Below, piece by piece: positions 7,337 to 15,498 of a stretch of DNA of 23,186 bases; position 1 is the first letter of the stretch; each line of letters opens with the position of its first letter. The notes under the pieces were generated by a model that did no database searches, was not told where the DNA came from, and saw only the letters and a program-made list of their open reading frames with translations. The stretch lies in assembly GCA_015258485.1 (NCBI GenBank), contig JABZIF010000005.1:1-23186 (forward strand). Direction: 5' to 3'. The DNA is from Atopobiaceae bacterium. GTDB lineage: Bacteria; Actinomycetota; Coriobacteriia; Coriobacteriales; Atopobiaceae. A program made the position numbers and the translations under genes.

Positions 7337-7411
7337 GGGCGATTAGCTCAGGGGTAGAGCACTTCCTTCACACGGAAGGGGTCGCTGGTTCAAATCCAGC
7401 ATCGCCCACCA
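7337..7411 (+). tRNA. tRNA-Val (anticodon CAC)
   Basis: This is a complete cloverleaf of 75 bases with encoded CCA. The acceptor pair is GGGCGAT (7337-7343) with ATCGCCC (7401-7407). The D arm is GCTC...GAGC and the anticodon stem CTTCC/GGAAG surrounds loop TTCACAC. The T arm is GCTGG/CCAGC around TTCAAAT. Anticodon CAC reads GUG. All stems pair without mismatch. The same five bases, CGTTC, directly precede this tRNA and the chimeric locus. Confidence 0.96.
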
Positions 7412-7424
7412 TTTTTGCGTAACA

Positions 7425-7446
7425 ACCTAGGTTCTTCTAGGTTTTT
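7425..7446 (+). terminator. Rho-independent terminator after tRNA-Val
   Basis: A 6-base inverted repeat, ACCTAG (7425-7430) and CTAGGT (7437-7442), surrounds a GTTCTT loop and runs directly into a T tract. It lies 14 bases after the CCA end. The stem is short but the position is typical. Confidence 0.65.
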
Positions 7447-7464
7447 GCTACGTTTTCAAAATGA

Positions 7465-7496
7465 TTGGCACGTCAATTAAGCCTTTTCTGTATACT
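7465..7496 (+). promoter_or_regulatory. Candidate promoter of the VOC-domain gene
   Basis: A good -10 (TATACT, 7491-7496) follows the tRNA-Val terminator. The only -35-like hexamer is TTGGCA (7465-7470), at a long spacing of 20 bases. The gene start at 7521 is 25 bases after the -10. Confidence 0.35.
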
Positions 7497-7520
7497 TATC
7501 CGTGCAGAAAGGGAAAAAAC

Positions 7521-7913
7521 ATGTCCAAGGTAAATACAACTAAAACTAATTTTAATCCTGTTGAACAGTTTGACCTTTATGTTGCTCACGTTGGAATTAA
7601 CGCAGATAATGCAAATGAAGCTAAAAAGATTGTCAATTTATTTACAACTCTTATGGGACTTCCCACTCAGGAGCAGTCCCCATCATTTTTTGCCGGCACA
7701 TTAATTGAAGTTATGAAGCAAAATGGTCGTGGAACAAATGGACATATTGGTTTTCACGTTAATAATATTTCGGCTGCTGAGAAATACTTCTCGGATAGAG
7801 GCTTTAAAATTGATGAAACTTCCAGACGTTTAAATTCGGATGGAAGTACTTTTTTGGTTTACTTTAAAGAAGAAATTGCAGGTTTTGCAATTCATTTAAC
7901 TATAGATAAATAA
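7521..7913 (+). CDS. Stand-alone VOC (glyoxalase-fold) domain protein related to the KDPG-aldolase C-terminal domain
   Basis: I chose ATG 7521 over the in-frame ATG 7461 because AGAAAGGG lies 8 bases upstream and the extra N-terminus would span the promoter. The 130-residue product has the two-module layout of the vicinal oxygen chelate fold. Candidate metal ligands are His23 (VAHVGIN), Glu63 (IEVMK), His75 (GHIGFHV) and His125 (FAIHL). The pattern AHVGINADN...FAGTLIEVMK...NGHIGFHVNN...EEIAGFAIHL closely resembles, from memory of the family, the C-terminal extension of some bacterial 2-keto-4-hydroxyglutarate/KDPG aldolases. No aldolase domain is next to it. The substrate is unknown and a sugar-acid binding or lyase role is only a guess. 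The ABC-F gene follows 32 bases later and may share the transcript. Confidence 0.8.
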   Translation: MSKVNTTKTNFNPVEQFDLYVAHVGINADNANEAKKIVNLFTTLMGLPTQEQSPSFFAGTLIEVMKQNGRGTNGHIGFHVNNISAAEKYFSDRGFKIDETSRRLNSDGSTFLVYFKEEIAGFAIHLTIDK

Positions 7914-7945
7914 GTTATTTTTAATCGTTTATGTGAAAGGTTCCC

Positions 7946-9970
7946 TTGATTGCTCTTGTAGACAAAGTTTCTAAGTCTTTCGGCGGCCGTACTCTGTACT
8001 CTAATGCCACGCTCCAGCTTAACGCAGGTGAACGTTGGGCTTTAGTAGGACCTAATGGCGCAGGTAAGACTACGCTTCTTAAAATTATTATGGGTCTTGA
8101 GGCCTCTGACGAGGGAACAGTTACCTTTGCTAAGGACGCAACACTTGGTTATCTAGAACAAGAAGTTAAACCTTTAGGCAAAAAAAGCGCCCTTCAAGAA
8201 GTTATTGATTCTGCAAAAGAAATTAAGCAGTGGGAAAATAAAGTTAATGATTTATCTCATAAGATTTCTTGTACGCCAGAAGGAGACAAACTCAACAAGT
8301 ACCTTGCAGATTATTCACATGCTATGGAGCGCTTTGAAAGGCTGGGAGGCTATGAATTAGAAAGCCGTGCTCGACAAATTCTTTCAGGTCTTGGCTTTCC
8401 TGTAGAAGACTTTGATAAACCGGCTCAAGAGTTTTCTGGCGGCTGGCAGATGCGAATTAACCTTTCAAAGCTATTATTACGTCGACCAGATGTATTGTTA
8501 TTGGACGAGCCTACTAATCACTTGGATCTTGAGTCCGTACAGTGGTTAGAGAGATTTTTATCGTCATACGACGGCACTGTTCTTCTCGTCAGCCACGATC
8601 GCTCGTTTATGGATGCTTGTGTAACCCACGTAGTTGCACTTGAAAATCGTATGCTTGTTACTTATACAGGTAATTACTCCGGATACCTACATCAGCGAGA
8701 AGAAAACCTTGAGCAGTTGAGAGCTAAAAGAGTAGCGCAAGAGCGCGATATTGCACATATGGAAACATTTATTGAGCGTTTTAGGTACAAGCCAACAAAG
8801 GCAAAGCAGGTTCAAGAACGTGTTGCTAAAGTTCAAAAGATTCGTGAAGAGTTAGTAGTACTTCCAGAACAATCTCATCACATGCATTTCAAGTTTCCAG
8901 ATCCTCCTCGTACAGGGGATACGGTTGTCTCTCTTGAAAACGTTGCAAAGTCGTATGAAGATAATTTTGTTTACAGTAACGTTAATCTTAAATTGTATCG
9001 TGGTGATCATGTTGCACTGGTGGGCCCTAATGGAGCTGGTAAATCAACGCTTATGAAGCTCATTGCCGGTAAGATTAAACCAGATACGGGCACTATTGCA
9101 CTTGGTCAAAATGTTACTAAAGCATATTATGCTCAGCATCAACTTGAAGAGCTTACTCCTTCAAATACAGTTCTTGCAGAGCTTGATACTGTTGCCTCTG
9201 GATGGACAACATCTGAAGAAAGAAGACTGCTGGGTGCTTTTCTCTTTCATGGTGATGATGTTGAGAAACGCGTTAATGTTCTTTCTGGTGGAGAAAGAGC
9301 TCGTTTAGCTCTTGCGAAAATGTTGGTATCTCCAGACCCACTACTGCTTTTGGATGAGCCAACTAATCATTTGGACATTGATTCTGTTGATGTCTTAGAA
9401 AAAGCATTGGTTAATTTTCCAGGTACTATCATTGTAATTAGCCACGATGAACATTTGGTAAATGCAGTAGCAAATAAAGTGGTAGACGTTAGGGATCATC
9501 AGGTCACAGTCTACGATGGTGATTATGCTTATTTTCAGTTTAAACGTGCAGAATTAGAAGCTGCTACTTCTGAAGAGGGTTTGCATACTTCAATTCATGG
9601 AGCTACGTCGTATGGAACGTCTGGCGTCAGAAACGAAAATAATTCAAAAACGACTGGACAGTCTGTAGGTACTTCTCGAAATGTTAAAACTAAAGAGCAG
9701 CGGCGTGCAGAAGCTGAGAAGCGTAATAAGAGAAGCCGTGCGCTTAGAGAGACAAAGAAACGTTTACAAGAAGTTGAAAATGCTCTCAAGCCAGCCCATA
9801 AGCGCTATGATGAGCTTATGATAGCAATGGCTGATGAAGCGCTTTATAATGATCCGCAAAAGTTTGATGATTGTATGACAGAGTATCAGGCACTTTCAAA
9901 GAAAATTCCTGCTCTTGAGGCTGAGTGGCTTGAACTTTCTGAAAAAATGGAAGCTGATATGGATGAGTAG
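7946..9970 (+). CDS. ABC-F family ribosome-associated ATPase
   Basis: ABC-F proteins bind the ribosomal E site and use paired ATPase domains to help stalled or drug-bound ribosomes; they have no membrane part. The 674-residue product starts at TTG 7946 with GAAAGG 5 bases upstream. Domain 1: Walker A GPNGAGKT (35-42), signature FSGGWQ (163-168), LLLDEPTNHLD (184-194). The linker with YKPTKAKQVQERVAKVQ (about 281-297) is the tRNA-facing arm. Domain 2: GPNGAGKS (360-367), LSGGER (446-451), LLLDEPTNHLD (467-477). A polar stretch (about 540-580) leads to a charged coiled-coil tail (about 582-670). The tail and the FSGGWQ signature fit the housekeeping YdiF/Uup-like groups better than antibiotic-resistance members, but the subgroup cannot be fixed by eye. 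Confidence 0.93.
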   Translation: MIALVDKVSKSFGGRTLYSNATLQLNAGERWALVGPNGAGKTTLLKIIMGLEASDEGTVTFAKDATLGYLEQEVKPLGKKSALQEVIDSAKEIKQWENKVNDLSHKISCTPEGDKLNKYLADYSHAMERFERLGGYELESRARQILSGLGFPVEDFDKPAQEFSGGWQMRINLSKLLLRRPDVLLLDEPTNHLDLESVQWLERFLSSYDGTVLLVSHDRSFMDACVTHVVALENRMLVTYTGNYSGYLHQREENLEQLRAKRVAQERDIAHMETFIERFRYKPTKAKQVQERVAKVQKIREELVVLPEQSHHMHFKFPDPPRTGDTVVSLENVAKSYEDNFVYSNVNLKLYRGDHVALVGPNGAGKSTLMKLIAGKIKPDTGTIALGQNVTKAYYAQHQLEELTPSNTVLAELDTVASGWTTSEERRLLGAFLFHGDDVEKRVNVLSGGERARLALAKMLVSPDPLLLLDEPTNHLDIDSVDVLEKALVNFPGTIIVISHDEHLVNAVANKVVDVRDHQVTVYDGDYAYFQFKRAELEAATSEEGLHTSIHGATSYGTSGVRNENNSKTTGQSVGTSRNVKTKEQRRAEAEKRNKRSRALRETKKRLQEVENALKPAHKRYDELMIAMADEALYNDPQKFDDCMTEYQALSKKIPALEAEWLELSEKMEADMDE

Positions 9971-10051
9971 GGAATAACTTCCTTACTTGGGTATAAGAGT
10001 AAAATAGCATTCGTGTTATTGCCTTGTTATGACGTATAGATAGGGATTTTC

Positions 10052-10732
10052 GTGCCAGCAGTAATTTCTACACTTAATTCACTTCCTATGCTTGCCATCG
10101 AGTTTGTCTTGGTAATTTTTTCAATTGTTGTTCATGAAGTTTCTCATGGTTTTGTAGCATATAAGTGCGGAGATCCTACAGCAAAAATGTCAGGTAGACT
10201 GACACTTAACCCACTTGCACATATTGATCCATTTGGTACCGTTCTCTTACCATTTATTTTGGTGCTAATGGGTGCACCAAGTTTTGGCTATGCCAAACCC
10301 GTTCCTTATAATCCAAATTATTTAAAGAATCGTCGCAGAGATGAGATTTTTGTTGCGCTAGCAGGTCCTGCATCTAATCTTATGCAGGCTTTTATTGCAG
10401 CGCTTATATTTAAGTTTCTTGTGCAGGCTGCAGGGTTTGTTGTATCAAATTCGCTATTATCGTACATTTTTAGAAATGTTTTATATTTTCTTACATTTTA
10501 TGTGCAGGTAAATGTCAGTCTTGCTGTTTTTAATTTAATTCCAATTCCACCTTTAGATGGCTCAAAAGTAATTCTGTATTTCTTAGGCGACACCTATCGT
10601 AAGAAGTTCTACGCTATTGAACCGTATTGCATGATTGTTGTAGCAGCACTTGTTATCTTTGCGCCAGGTATTATTTCTTCTTTTATAAGCGGCATCTCTT
10701 CAGTCATTCTTAGATTTCTTGCAGGTCTCTAA
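10052..10732 (+). CDS. M50 family site-2 protease, small type
   Basis: A 226-residue polytopic zinc protease of the compact group without a PDZ domain. The start is GTG 10052 after TAGGGA. The zinc motif HEVSH (28-32) sits in the second hydrophobic segment, followed by NPLAHIDPFGT (53-63), GYAKPVPYNP (79-88), GPASNL (105-110) and the third-ligand motif NLIPIPPLDGSK (161-172). Five to six membrane helices are likely. The stop overlaps the scpA start by one base (TAATG), an arrangement known for this family upstream of scpAB. It is unrelated in architecture to the RseP homologue at 979. Its substrate is not evident. Confidence 0.92.
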   Translation: MPAVISTLNSLPMLAIEFVLVIFSIVVHEVSHGFVAYKCGDPTAKMSGRLTLNPLAHIDPFGTVLLPFILVLMGAPSFGYAKPVPYNPNYLKNRRRDEIFVALAGPASNLMQAFIAALIFKFLVQAAGFVVSNSLLSYIFRNVLYFLTFYVQVNVSLAVFNLIPIPPLDGSKVILYFLGDTYRKKFYAIEPYCMIVVAALVIFAPGIISSFISGISSVILRFLAGL

Positions 10733-11664
10733 TGTCGTACAAAGTTACTACTGCCACTTATTCAGGACCATTTGACCTGCTTCTTCAGTTGGTAAGTAAG
10801 CAAAAAGTTGCCATTGGATCTATATCTATTTCTGAGGTTGCCGATCAATATTTAGCTGAAGTAAACGCAATGGATGAGCTAGATCTAGATGTTGCCAGTG
10901 ATTTTATTTTAGTGGCATCTACACTACTCGACATGAAAGCTCATGCGCTTGTACCACAAGAGACCATGCTCAAATCTTCTTATGAAGATGAAGAATTTGA
11001 AGATGAGTTGGATGGCCTTTCTCCCGATGAAGCTCGAGAGGTACTTATTGCTCGACTTATTGCATATAAGCAGTTTAGAAATGCAGGATCTGCGTTAGGT
11101 AGCCGCATGGAAGCAGAATCATTTATGTTTCCACGCTCTGTTGGCCCAGACCCAGATTTCCTTACGCTCATGCCTGACTATCTTGAGGGTATTACGCTGA
11201 GGAGTCTTGCTGTAATTTGTGCAGATATTGACTCTAAGAGAGAAACGTTTTTGCTAGAAGCAGAACACGTTGCTCCAAAAAGGCTTCCTGTGGCGCTTAC
11301 AGTGGCTTCTGTAGATCGGCTCACACGCTCTAAAGGAAAAGTTACGTTCTCTGAACTTTTAGATGGTCAGGACACGCCAGAGGTGGTTGTAGCAAATTTT
11401 TTGGCTGTTCTTGAATTGTTTAAACGTGGGTTGGTGCGAGTACAGCAAGATCAAACTTTTGGAGAAATTGAAATTGAGCATATTGAAGGTACTGATTCTT
11501 ATCAGCTCGATGAGTCTGTCCTTCTTGAATTAGAGGAGTTGTCGGGAGATACTACGTCTTTGGAAGACTTTAACCTTTCTGATGCTGCACGAGAAGATGT
11601 TCAACAAACACTTCTTTCATTGACGGACACAACTAAACCTTATATTGAAGAAACGGAAGCGTAA
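10732..11664 (+). CDS. scpA: Segregation and condensation protein A (kleisin)
   Basis: ScpA is the kleisin subunit that bridges the SMC heads and binds ScpB in the bacterial condensin complex. The 310-residue product shows the hallmark N-terminus YSGPFDLLLQLVSKQK (10-25), followed by the helical ISEVADQYLAEV segment, ASTLLDMKAHALVP, an acidic linker (YEDEEFEDELD) and a C-terminal winged helix (about 205-255). It is somewhat longer than the usual ~250 residues because of an acidic C-terminal tail. It overlaps the preceding M50 gene and the following scpB by one base each (TAATG), suggesting coupled translation and balanced ScpA:ScpB output. Confidence 0.95.
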   Translation: MSYKVTTATYSGPFDLLLQLVSKQKVAIGSISISEVADQYLAEVNAMDELDLDVASDFILVASTLLDMKAHALVPQETMLKSSYEDEEFEDELDGLSPDEAREVLIARLIAYKQFRNAGSALGSRMEAESFMFPRSVGPDPDFLTLMPDYLEGITLRSLAVICADIDSKRETFLLEAEHVAPKRLPVALTVASVDRLTRSKGKVTFSELLDGQDTPEVVVANFLAVLELFKRGLVRVQQDQTFGEIEIEHIEGTDSYQLDESVLLELEELSGDTTSLEDFNLSDAAREDVQQTLLSLTDTTKPYIEETEA

Positions 11665-12338
11665 TGTCAGAAGAACTTACTCTGCTTGATTCAGAATCCC
11701 TCAAAAGTGCGTTAGAATCTTTGCTTCTTGTTGCAACAGATGCAGCTTCTACTGCTGACCTTGCAAAAATTACGCATACCGCCCCTGGAGAAGTTGCTGA
11801 TGCTTTGACTCAACTTTCTGAAGAATATAAGCGCTGCAATAGAGGATTCCAGCTTAGAGAGGTAGCTGGTGGTTGGCGCCTTTTTACCCATCCAGCTCAT
11901 CATCAACTAGTGAGTGATTTTGTTCTTTCGTGGGATACACGTCGCCTATCTCAAGCAGCATTAGAGACACTTGCAGTTATTGCGTACCACCAACCCGTTA
12001 CGAGAGAAGGTGTTCGGGCCATTAGAGGTGTTAACTCAGATGGTGTTATTTCTTCACTTCGTGAGAAAAACTTAGTGCGTGAAGTTGGTAAAGAATCAGA
12101 TAGAGGACAAGCTATTTTGTATGGTACAACTGCATTATTCTTAGAGCGTTTTGGTCTTAAATCTCTTCGCGAGCTTCCTCCATTGGAAGATTTTGCTCCT
12201 GATGAAGAGTCCAAGCAGTTTATACGCGAACGTCTTTCGGGAAGAAGCTTTACTTCTACGTTGGAAGAAGCTGCAGAAGATATTGATGATGAGCGGTCGC
12301 TTCTGGGTGATGAATATGCTTCAGTTGAGGAAGTATAA
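11664..12338 (+). CDS. scpB: Segregation and condensation protein B
   Basis: ScpB dimers bind the middle of ScpA and stabilise the SMC-kleisin ring. The 224-residue product has two winged-helix units. The first spans about 1-85, including LKSALESLLLVATDAAS and GGWRLFTHPAHH. The second, about 90-170, includes the characteristic LSQAALETLAVIAYHQPVTR and IRGVNSDGVISSL with ILYGTTALFLERFGL. An acidic C-terminal tail follows. Start and stop are fixed by the TAATG overlap with scpA and the 3-base gap to the pseudouridine synthase gene. The order scpA-scpB-rluB is widespread in Gram-positive bacteria. Confidence 0.96.
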   Translation: MSEELTLLDSESLKSALESLLLVATDAASTADLAKITHTAPGEVADALTQLSEEYKRCNRGFQLREVAGGWRLFTHPAHHQLVSDFVLSWDTRRLSQAALETLAVIAYHQPVTREGVRAIRGVNSDGVISSLREKNLVREVGKESDRGQAILYGTTALFLERFGLKSLRELPPLEDFAPDEESKQFIRERLSGRSFTSTLEEAAEDIDDERSLLGDEYASVEEV

Positions 12339-12341
12339 GCT

Positions 12342-13178
12342 GTGGCCGAAGAACGTATAGTTCCTATGCGTCTCCAGCGCTTTCTAGCACGTGCTGGAGT
12401 GGCAAGTAGACGAGGCTCTGAGCGTCTTATGACGTCTGGTCGAGTAACCGTAAACGGGCAGGTTGTTACTGAACTTGGTTCTAAAGTTGACCCCCTTGTT
12501 GATGAAGTGGCAGTAGACGGTACTATTTGTTCAATTGCCGAGAAACCCGTTTATTTGATGCTCAATAAACCTGTAGGTTTTCTGACTACTATGAAAGACC
12601 CACAAGGTAGACCTACTATTGCTGACATGATTCCAATTCAAACGTATCCTGGTCTTTTTCCTGTTGGCCGTCTTGATATGGATACTACAGGTTTGTTGTT
12701 CTTTACAACTGATGGTCAGATGGCTCAAGAATTGCTTCATCCCTCAAAACACGTTTGGAAACACTATGTTGCTTATGTATCTGGCATGCCAACTGAAGAG
12801 CAGATTAATAAGCTCAGAGAGGGTATTGAGCTTGATGATGGTCCAGCTGCACCTGCTAAAGTTGCTGTACTTGAGTATGACCAACAACTCCAAGAATTTC
12901 TCGCCTTACATGGATTGAAAAAAAGTGATAGGAGACATTCAAATTCTTTTGTAAGTATTACTATTCGAGAAGGCAGAAAACATCAGGTAAAAAAAATGCT
13001 TGCTGCTATTCATCATAAAGTAATTGCTCTTCATAGAGATGCTTTTGGACCACTGCATTTATCAGGAATAGCACAAGGAGAGTGGAGACTGCTTACAGAA
13101 ACAGAAATTGTCGCTCTGGAGAAAACCATTGGTAGGAAACACGGAGCTTCACCTATACAGCCTTTAAGAAATGAGTAA
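12342..13178 (+). CDS. rluB: RluB/RsuA-family rRNA pseudouridine synthase
   Basis: It isomerises a uridine in rRNA, most likely in the 23S peptidyl-transferase region if it is the RluB type, as its place after scpAB suggests. The 278-residue product starts at GTG 12342, with GAGGAAG at the scpB end serving as ribosome site. It has an N-terminal S4 RNA-binding domain (about 8-55: LQRFLARAGVASRRGSERL). The catalytic domain begins at YLMLNKPVGFLTT (71-83), with the active aspartate at 112 in GRLDMDTTGLL. The late motif REGRKHQVKKML is present. The exact target uridine cannot be told from sequence. Confidence 0.92.
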   Translation: MAEERIVPMRLQRFLARAGVASRRGSERLMTSGRVTVNGQVVTELGSKVDPLVDEVAVDGTICSIAEKPVYLMLNKPVGFLTTMKDPQGRPTIADMIPIQTYPGLFPVGRLDMDTTGLLFFTTDGQMAQELLHPSKHVWKHYVAYVSGMPTEEQINKLREGIELDDGPAAPAKVAVLEYDQQLQEFLALHGLKKSDRRHSNSFVSITIREGRKHQVKKMLAAIHHKVIALHRDAFGPLHLSGIAQGEWRLLTETEIVALEKTIGRKHGASPIQPLRNE

Positions 13179-13180
13179 CT

Positions 13181-13933
13181 ATGAGTACTGCATTTTCTTT
13201 CACACAAACTAAAAATAACGCGGCGGTTCCATTTAGTCTTCCGGCATCTCCTCAACGTGTTTTGTTTATGCGTCATCCAGAGACAGAGGCGAATGTTAAA
13301 CGATTTTTTAGTGGAAGAAAAAATGTTGACTTAACGGAACATGGTTTGGAACAGCGTAAACATGCAGTTTGTGCCTTAGTTGCTTTTAAACCAGACCGAA
13401 TTTGGACTTCTCCTTTATCTCGATGTAGAGATATGGCTCAGCTGGCTGCAGATCAACTGGGTATTTCCGTCGAAGTAAAAGATGATTTATCAGAAATGGA
13501 TTTTGGCATTTTGGAGGGAACCCGATTCGCAGATGCGCATCAAATGCTTGAGCCACTTGGTCTATCGTTTCCCTGGAGATGTGATGAAGAAGGCCATTCA
13601 ATGCCTGCTCCTGGTGCGGAGTCATATGAGGAAGTTCGCATACGTTGCAGGTCAATTTTGAATGATTTATCGCAATGTGCTGGTAAAACTGTCTGTATTT
13701 CTCATGGAGGTTATTTACGTTCCATGATGGCAGAGATTTTTGGTGCCCCAAATGGTGTGGCATGGAATATGCACCTTGCAAATGTTTCTTCAATCTTCTT
13801 TACTAGTAATCATGGATTTGACTATAAACTTGGCGGTTTTAATCTCGATCCAGAAGAGATTATTCGCAGAGCTACAGAGCCGAGTTTTTACGATTTTCGT
13901 GACATATGGGGTGTTACTGAGGGAGATAGATAA
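13181..13933 (+). CDS. Histidine phosphatase (phosphoglycerate mutase-like) family protein
   Basis: A 250-residue member of histidine phosphatase clade 1. The phospho-histidine is His32 in MRHPETEAN. The family consensus is RHGxTxxN, so the glycine after the histidine is proline here. The other core residues are in place: Arg81 (TSPLSRCRDMA), Glu105 (LSEMDFGILEG) and His175 (CISHGG). The pattern FSGRxxxxLTEHG follows the first motif as usual. The first ~24 residues are a weakly structured, Ala/Thr-rich lead. It starts 2 bases after the pseudouridine synthase stop and overlaps the cmk-plsC start (TAATG). Possible substrates include small phospho-metabolites; this cannot be assigned from sequence. 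Confidence 0.9.
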   Translation: MSTAFSFTQTKNNAAVPFSLPASPQRVLFMRHPETEANVKRFFSGRKNVDLTEHGLEQRKHAVCALVAFKPDRIWTSPLSRCRDMAQLAADQLGISVEVKDDLSEMDFGILEGTRFADAHQMLEPLGLSFPWRCDEEGHSMPAPGAESYEEVRIRCRSILNDLSQCAGKTVCISHGGYLRSMMAEIFGAPNGVAWNMHLANVSSIFFTSNHGFDYKLGGFNLDPEEIIRRATEPSFYDFRDIWGVTEGDR

Positions 13934-15495
13934 TGATTGTTGCTATTGATGGTCCAGCAGGTTCTGGTAAATCTACCGTTGCTCGAGCTTTGTCTGACCG
14001 TTTAGGTCTTATTTTTCTTGATACTGGCGCAATGTATCGCTCGGTAACAGTAGAATGCTTACGTAAAGGTATTGATATAAACGATACTGAAAGTGTTATT
14101 CAGGTTGCTCGTACTATTCGTATTACCTTTGGCAACTCAGATCATGGTCAGACGGTTTTTGCTAGCGGGGTAAACGTTACTACCGAAATTAGAACTCCCG
14201 AGGTCGATAAAAACGTCAGCAGTGTGGCTGCTATTCCTGAGGTTCGTGATGCAATGGTTACTCTTCAGCGAAGAGCTGGCGAAAATGGCGATGTAGTTGC
14301 AGAAGGCCGTGATATTGGAACCGTTGTTTTTCCAAATGCTGACGTAAAAGTTTTCTTAACTGCTGACCCTGCTGCTCGTGCTCATCGTAGAGCTGTCCAG
14401 CGTCAGGGGGGAGATGCGGCTACAGGAAACGATAAACAAATCGATTCGGAACGTGAAAAGAAAATTCTTGCGGATATTAAAGCGCGTGATAAAGCTGATT
14501 CGGAGCGAAAGACCGCGCCGCTTCGTGCTGCTAAAGATGCACATCATATTGATTCTTCTTCATTAACGGTAGAGGAAGTTATTGCTCAGATTATTTCGCT
14601 CAATCCTGGTCTTGGTAAAAGAGATGTACGTAACCATAGGTCTTCTCGTCAAGGGCAGAGTAATTCAAAAAATGCTTCATCAGATGATGAAAAATCTCAC
14701 ACAGAAAGCTCCCAATCAGTAGAAGAAAAGTCTTCATCAAAGAATACAAACGAGTCTAAGAAATCTAGACATTTACACCCTTTTAGAGGCAACTCATTTG
14801 ATGATTATTACGATACGGCATTAAAAGATTTTCCTGCGCCTGCAAAATTTTTTAAATGGATTGTTGTTTTTGTATTGGGTCTAGTTACAAAAATTTGGTT
14901 TAGATGGCGTTGGGACAAAGATGATTTATTTGTAGGTGATAGAACACCTCGTGTACTTATTATGAATCATCCAACATTTTTAGATCCAATAGTTACTGTT
15001 ATTCATCTTTATGCTCACAGCATTCCTGTACGAACAATTTATAAGAGCGGTTTTAATAAATTTTTACCGCTTGCATGGGCGCTTTCAAGATTAGGTGGTA
15101 TTCCCGTTGAGCGTGGTACTGCAGATATGAAGGCAATCCGTAGAGCAACGGCTGCACTTTCTAGAGGAGAAATGCTCTTGATTTACCCAGAAGGAACAAG
15201 AGTTAAAAGCAATACTGAGCGTGGTGAAATTCATGGTGGTTTTTCACTTATTGCGCAACTTGCAAAAGTTGACGTTCAACCTCTTGCCATCATTGGCGCA
15301 ATTGATATTAAGAAAAAGGGTTCTTTGCTTATAAAACCCGTAAAAGTATATCTTCGCGCAGGTAAGCGCATTTCATTTTCTGAGCTTTCTTCTACAAAGA
15401 GAAAAGATCAGGCATATGAGATGGAAGAACTTGGTATGAAGCGAGTATACGAACTGAGAGATGCACTTCTTAAGGAGCATCCAGGAAGGAATTAG
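13933..15495 (+). CDS. Fused cytidylate kinase and 1-acylglycerol-3-phosphate acyltransferase (Cmk-PlsC)
   Basis: One 520-residue frame carries two enzymes. Residues 1 to about 225 are CMP/dCMP kinase: Walker A GPAGSGKS (7-14), LDTGAMYR (29-36), EGRDIGTVVFP (124-134), the arginine-rich lid (HRRAVQRQ) and the terminal SSLTVEEVI. A Ser/Lys/Asp-rich low-complexity linker of about 70 residues follows (about 228-298). A hydrophobic helix (about 305-322) then leads into the acyltransferase, with catalytic NHPTFLD (His346, Asp351), GIPVERG (389-395) and PEGTR (419-423). PlsC makes phosphatidic acid at the membrane, while the kinase recycles CMP released by phospholipid synthases. Many Firmicutes have cmk, plsC and ispH as consecutive separate genes, so the fusion keeps that order. 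No stop or frameshift is visible in the linker. Confidence 0.93.
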   Translation: MIVAIDGPAGSGKSTVARALSDRLGLIFLDTGAMYRSVTVECLRKGIDINDTESVIQVARTIRITFGNSDHGQTVFASGVNVTTEIRTPEVDKNVSSVAAIPEVRDAMVTLQRRAGENGDVVAEGRDIGTVVFPNADVKVFLTADPAARAHRRAVQRQGGDAATGNDKQIDSEREKKILADIKARDKADSERKTAPLRAAKDAHHIDSSSLTVEEVIAQIISLNPGLGKRDVRNHRSSRQGQSNSKNASSDDEKSHTESSQSVEEKSSSKNTNESKKSRHLHPFRGNSFDDYYDTALKDFPAPAKFFKWIVVFVLGLVTKIWFRWRWDKDDLFVGDRTPRVLIMNHPTFLDPIVTVIHLYAHSIPVRTIYKSGFNKFLPLAWALSRLGGIPVERGTADMKAIRRATAALSRGEMLLIYPEGTRVKSNTERGEIHGGFSLIAQLAKVDVQPLAIIGAIDIKKKGSLLIKPVKVYLRAGKRISFSELSSTKRKDQAYEMEELGMKRVYELRDALLKEHPGRN

Positions 15496-15498
15496 TTC

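Noticed and set aside
13386..13793. Long minus-strand open frame of 135 codons inside the histidine phosphatase gene.
   Set aside because: It is antisense to a well-supported conserved gene, lacks a ribosome site and shows no recognisable domain.
14614..14830. The Ser-rich region in the cmk-plsC frame as a possible gene boundary with a second start.
   Set aside because: No ribosome site with a good start codon is visible there and the frame is continuous; a true fusion is simpler.
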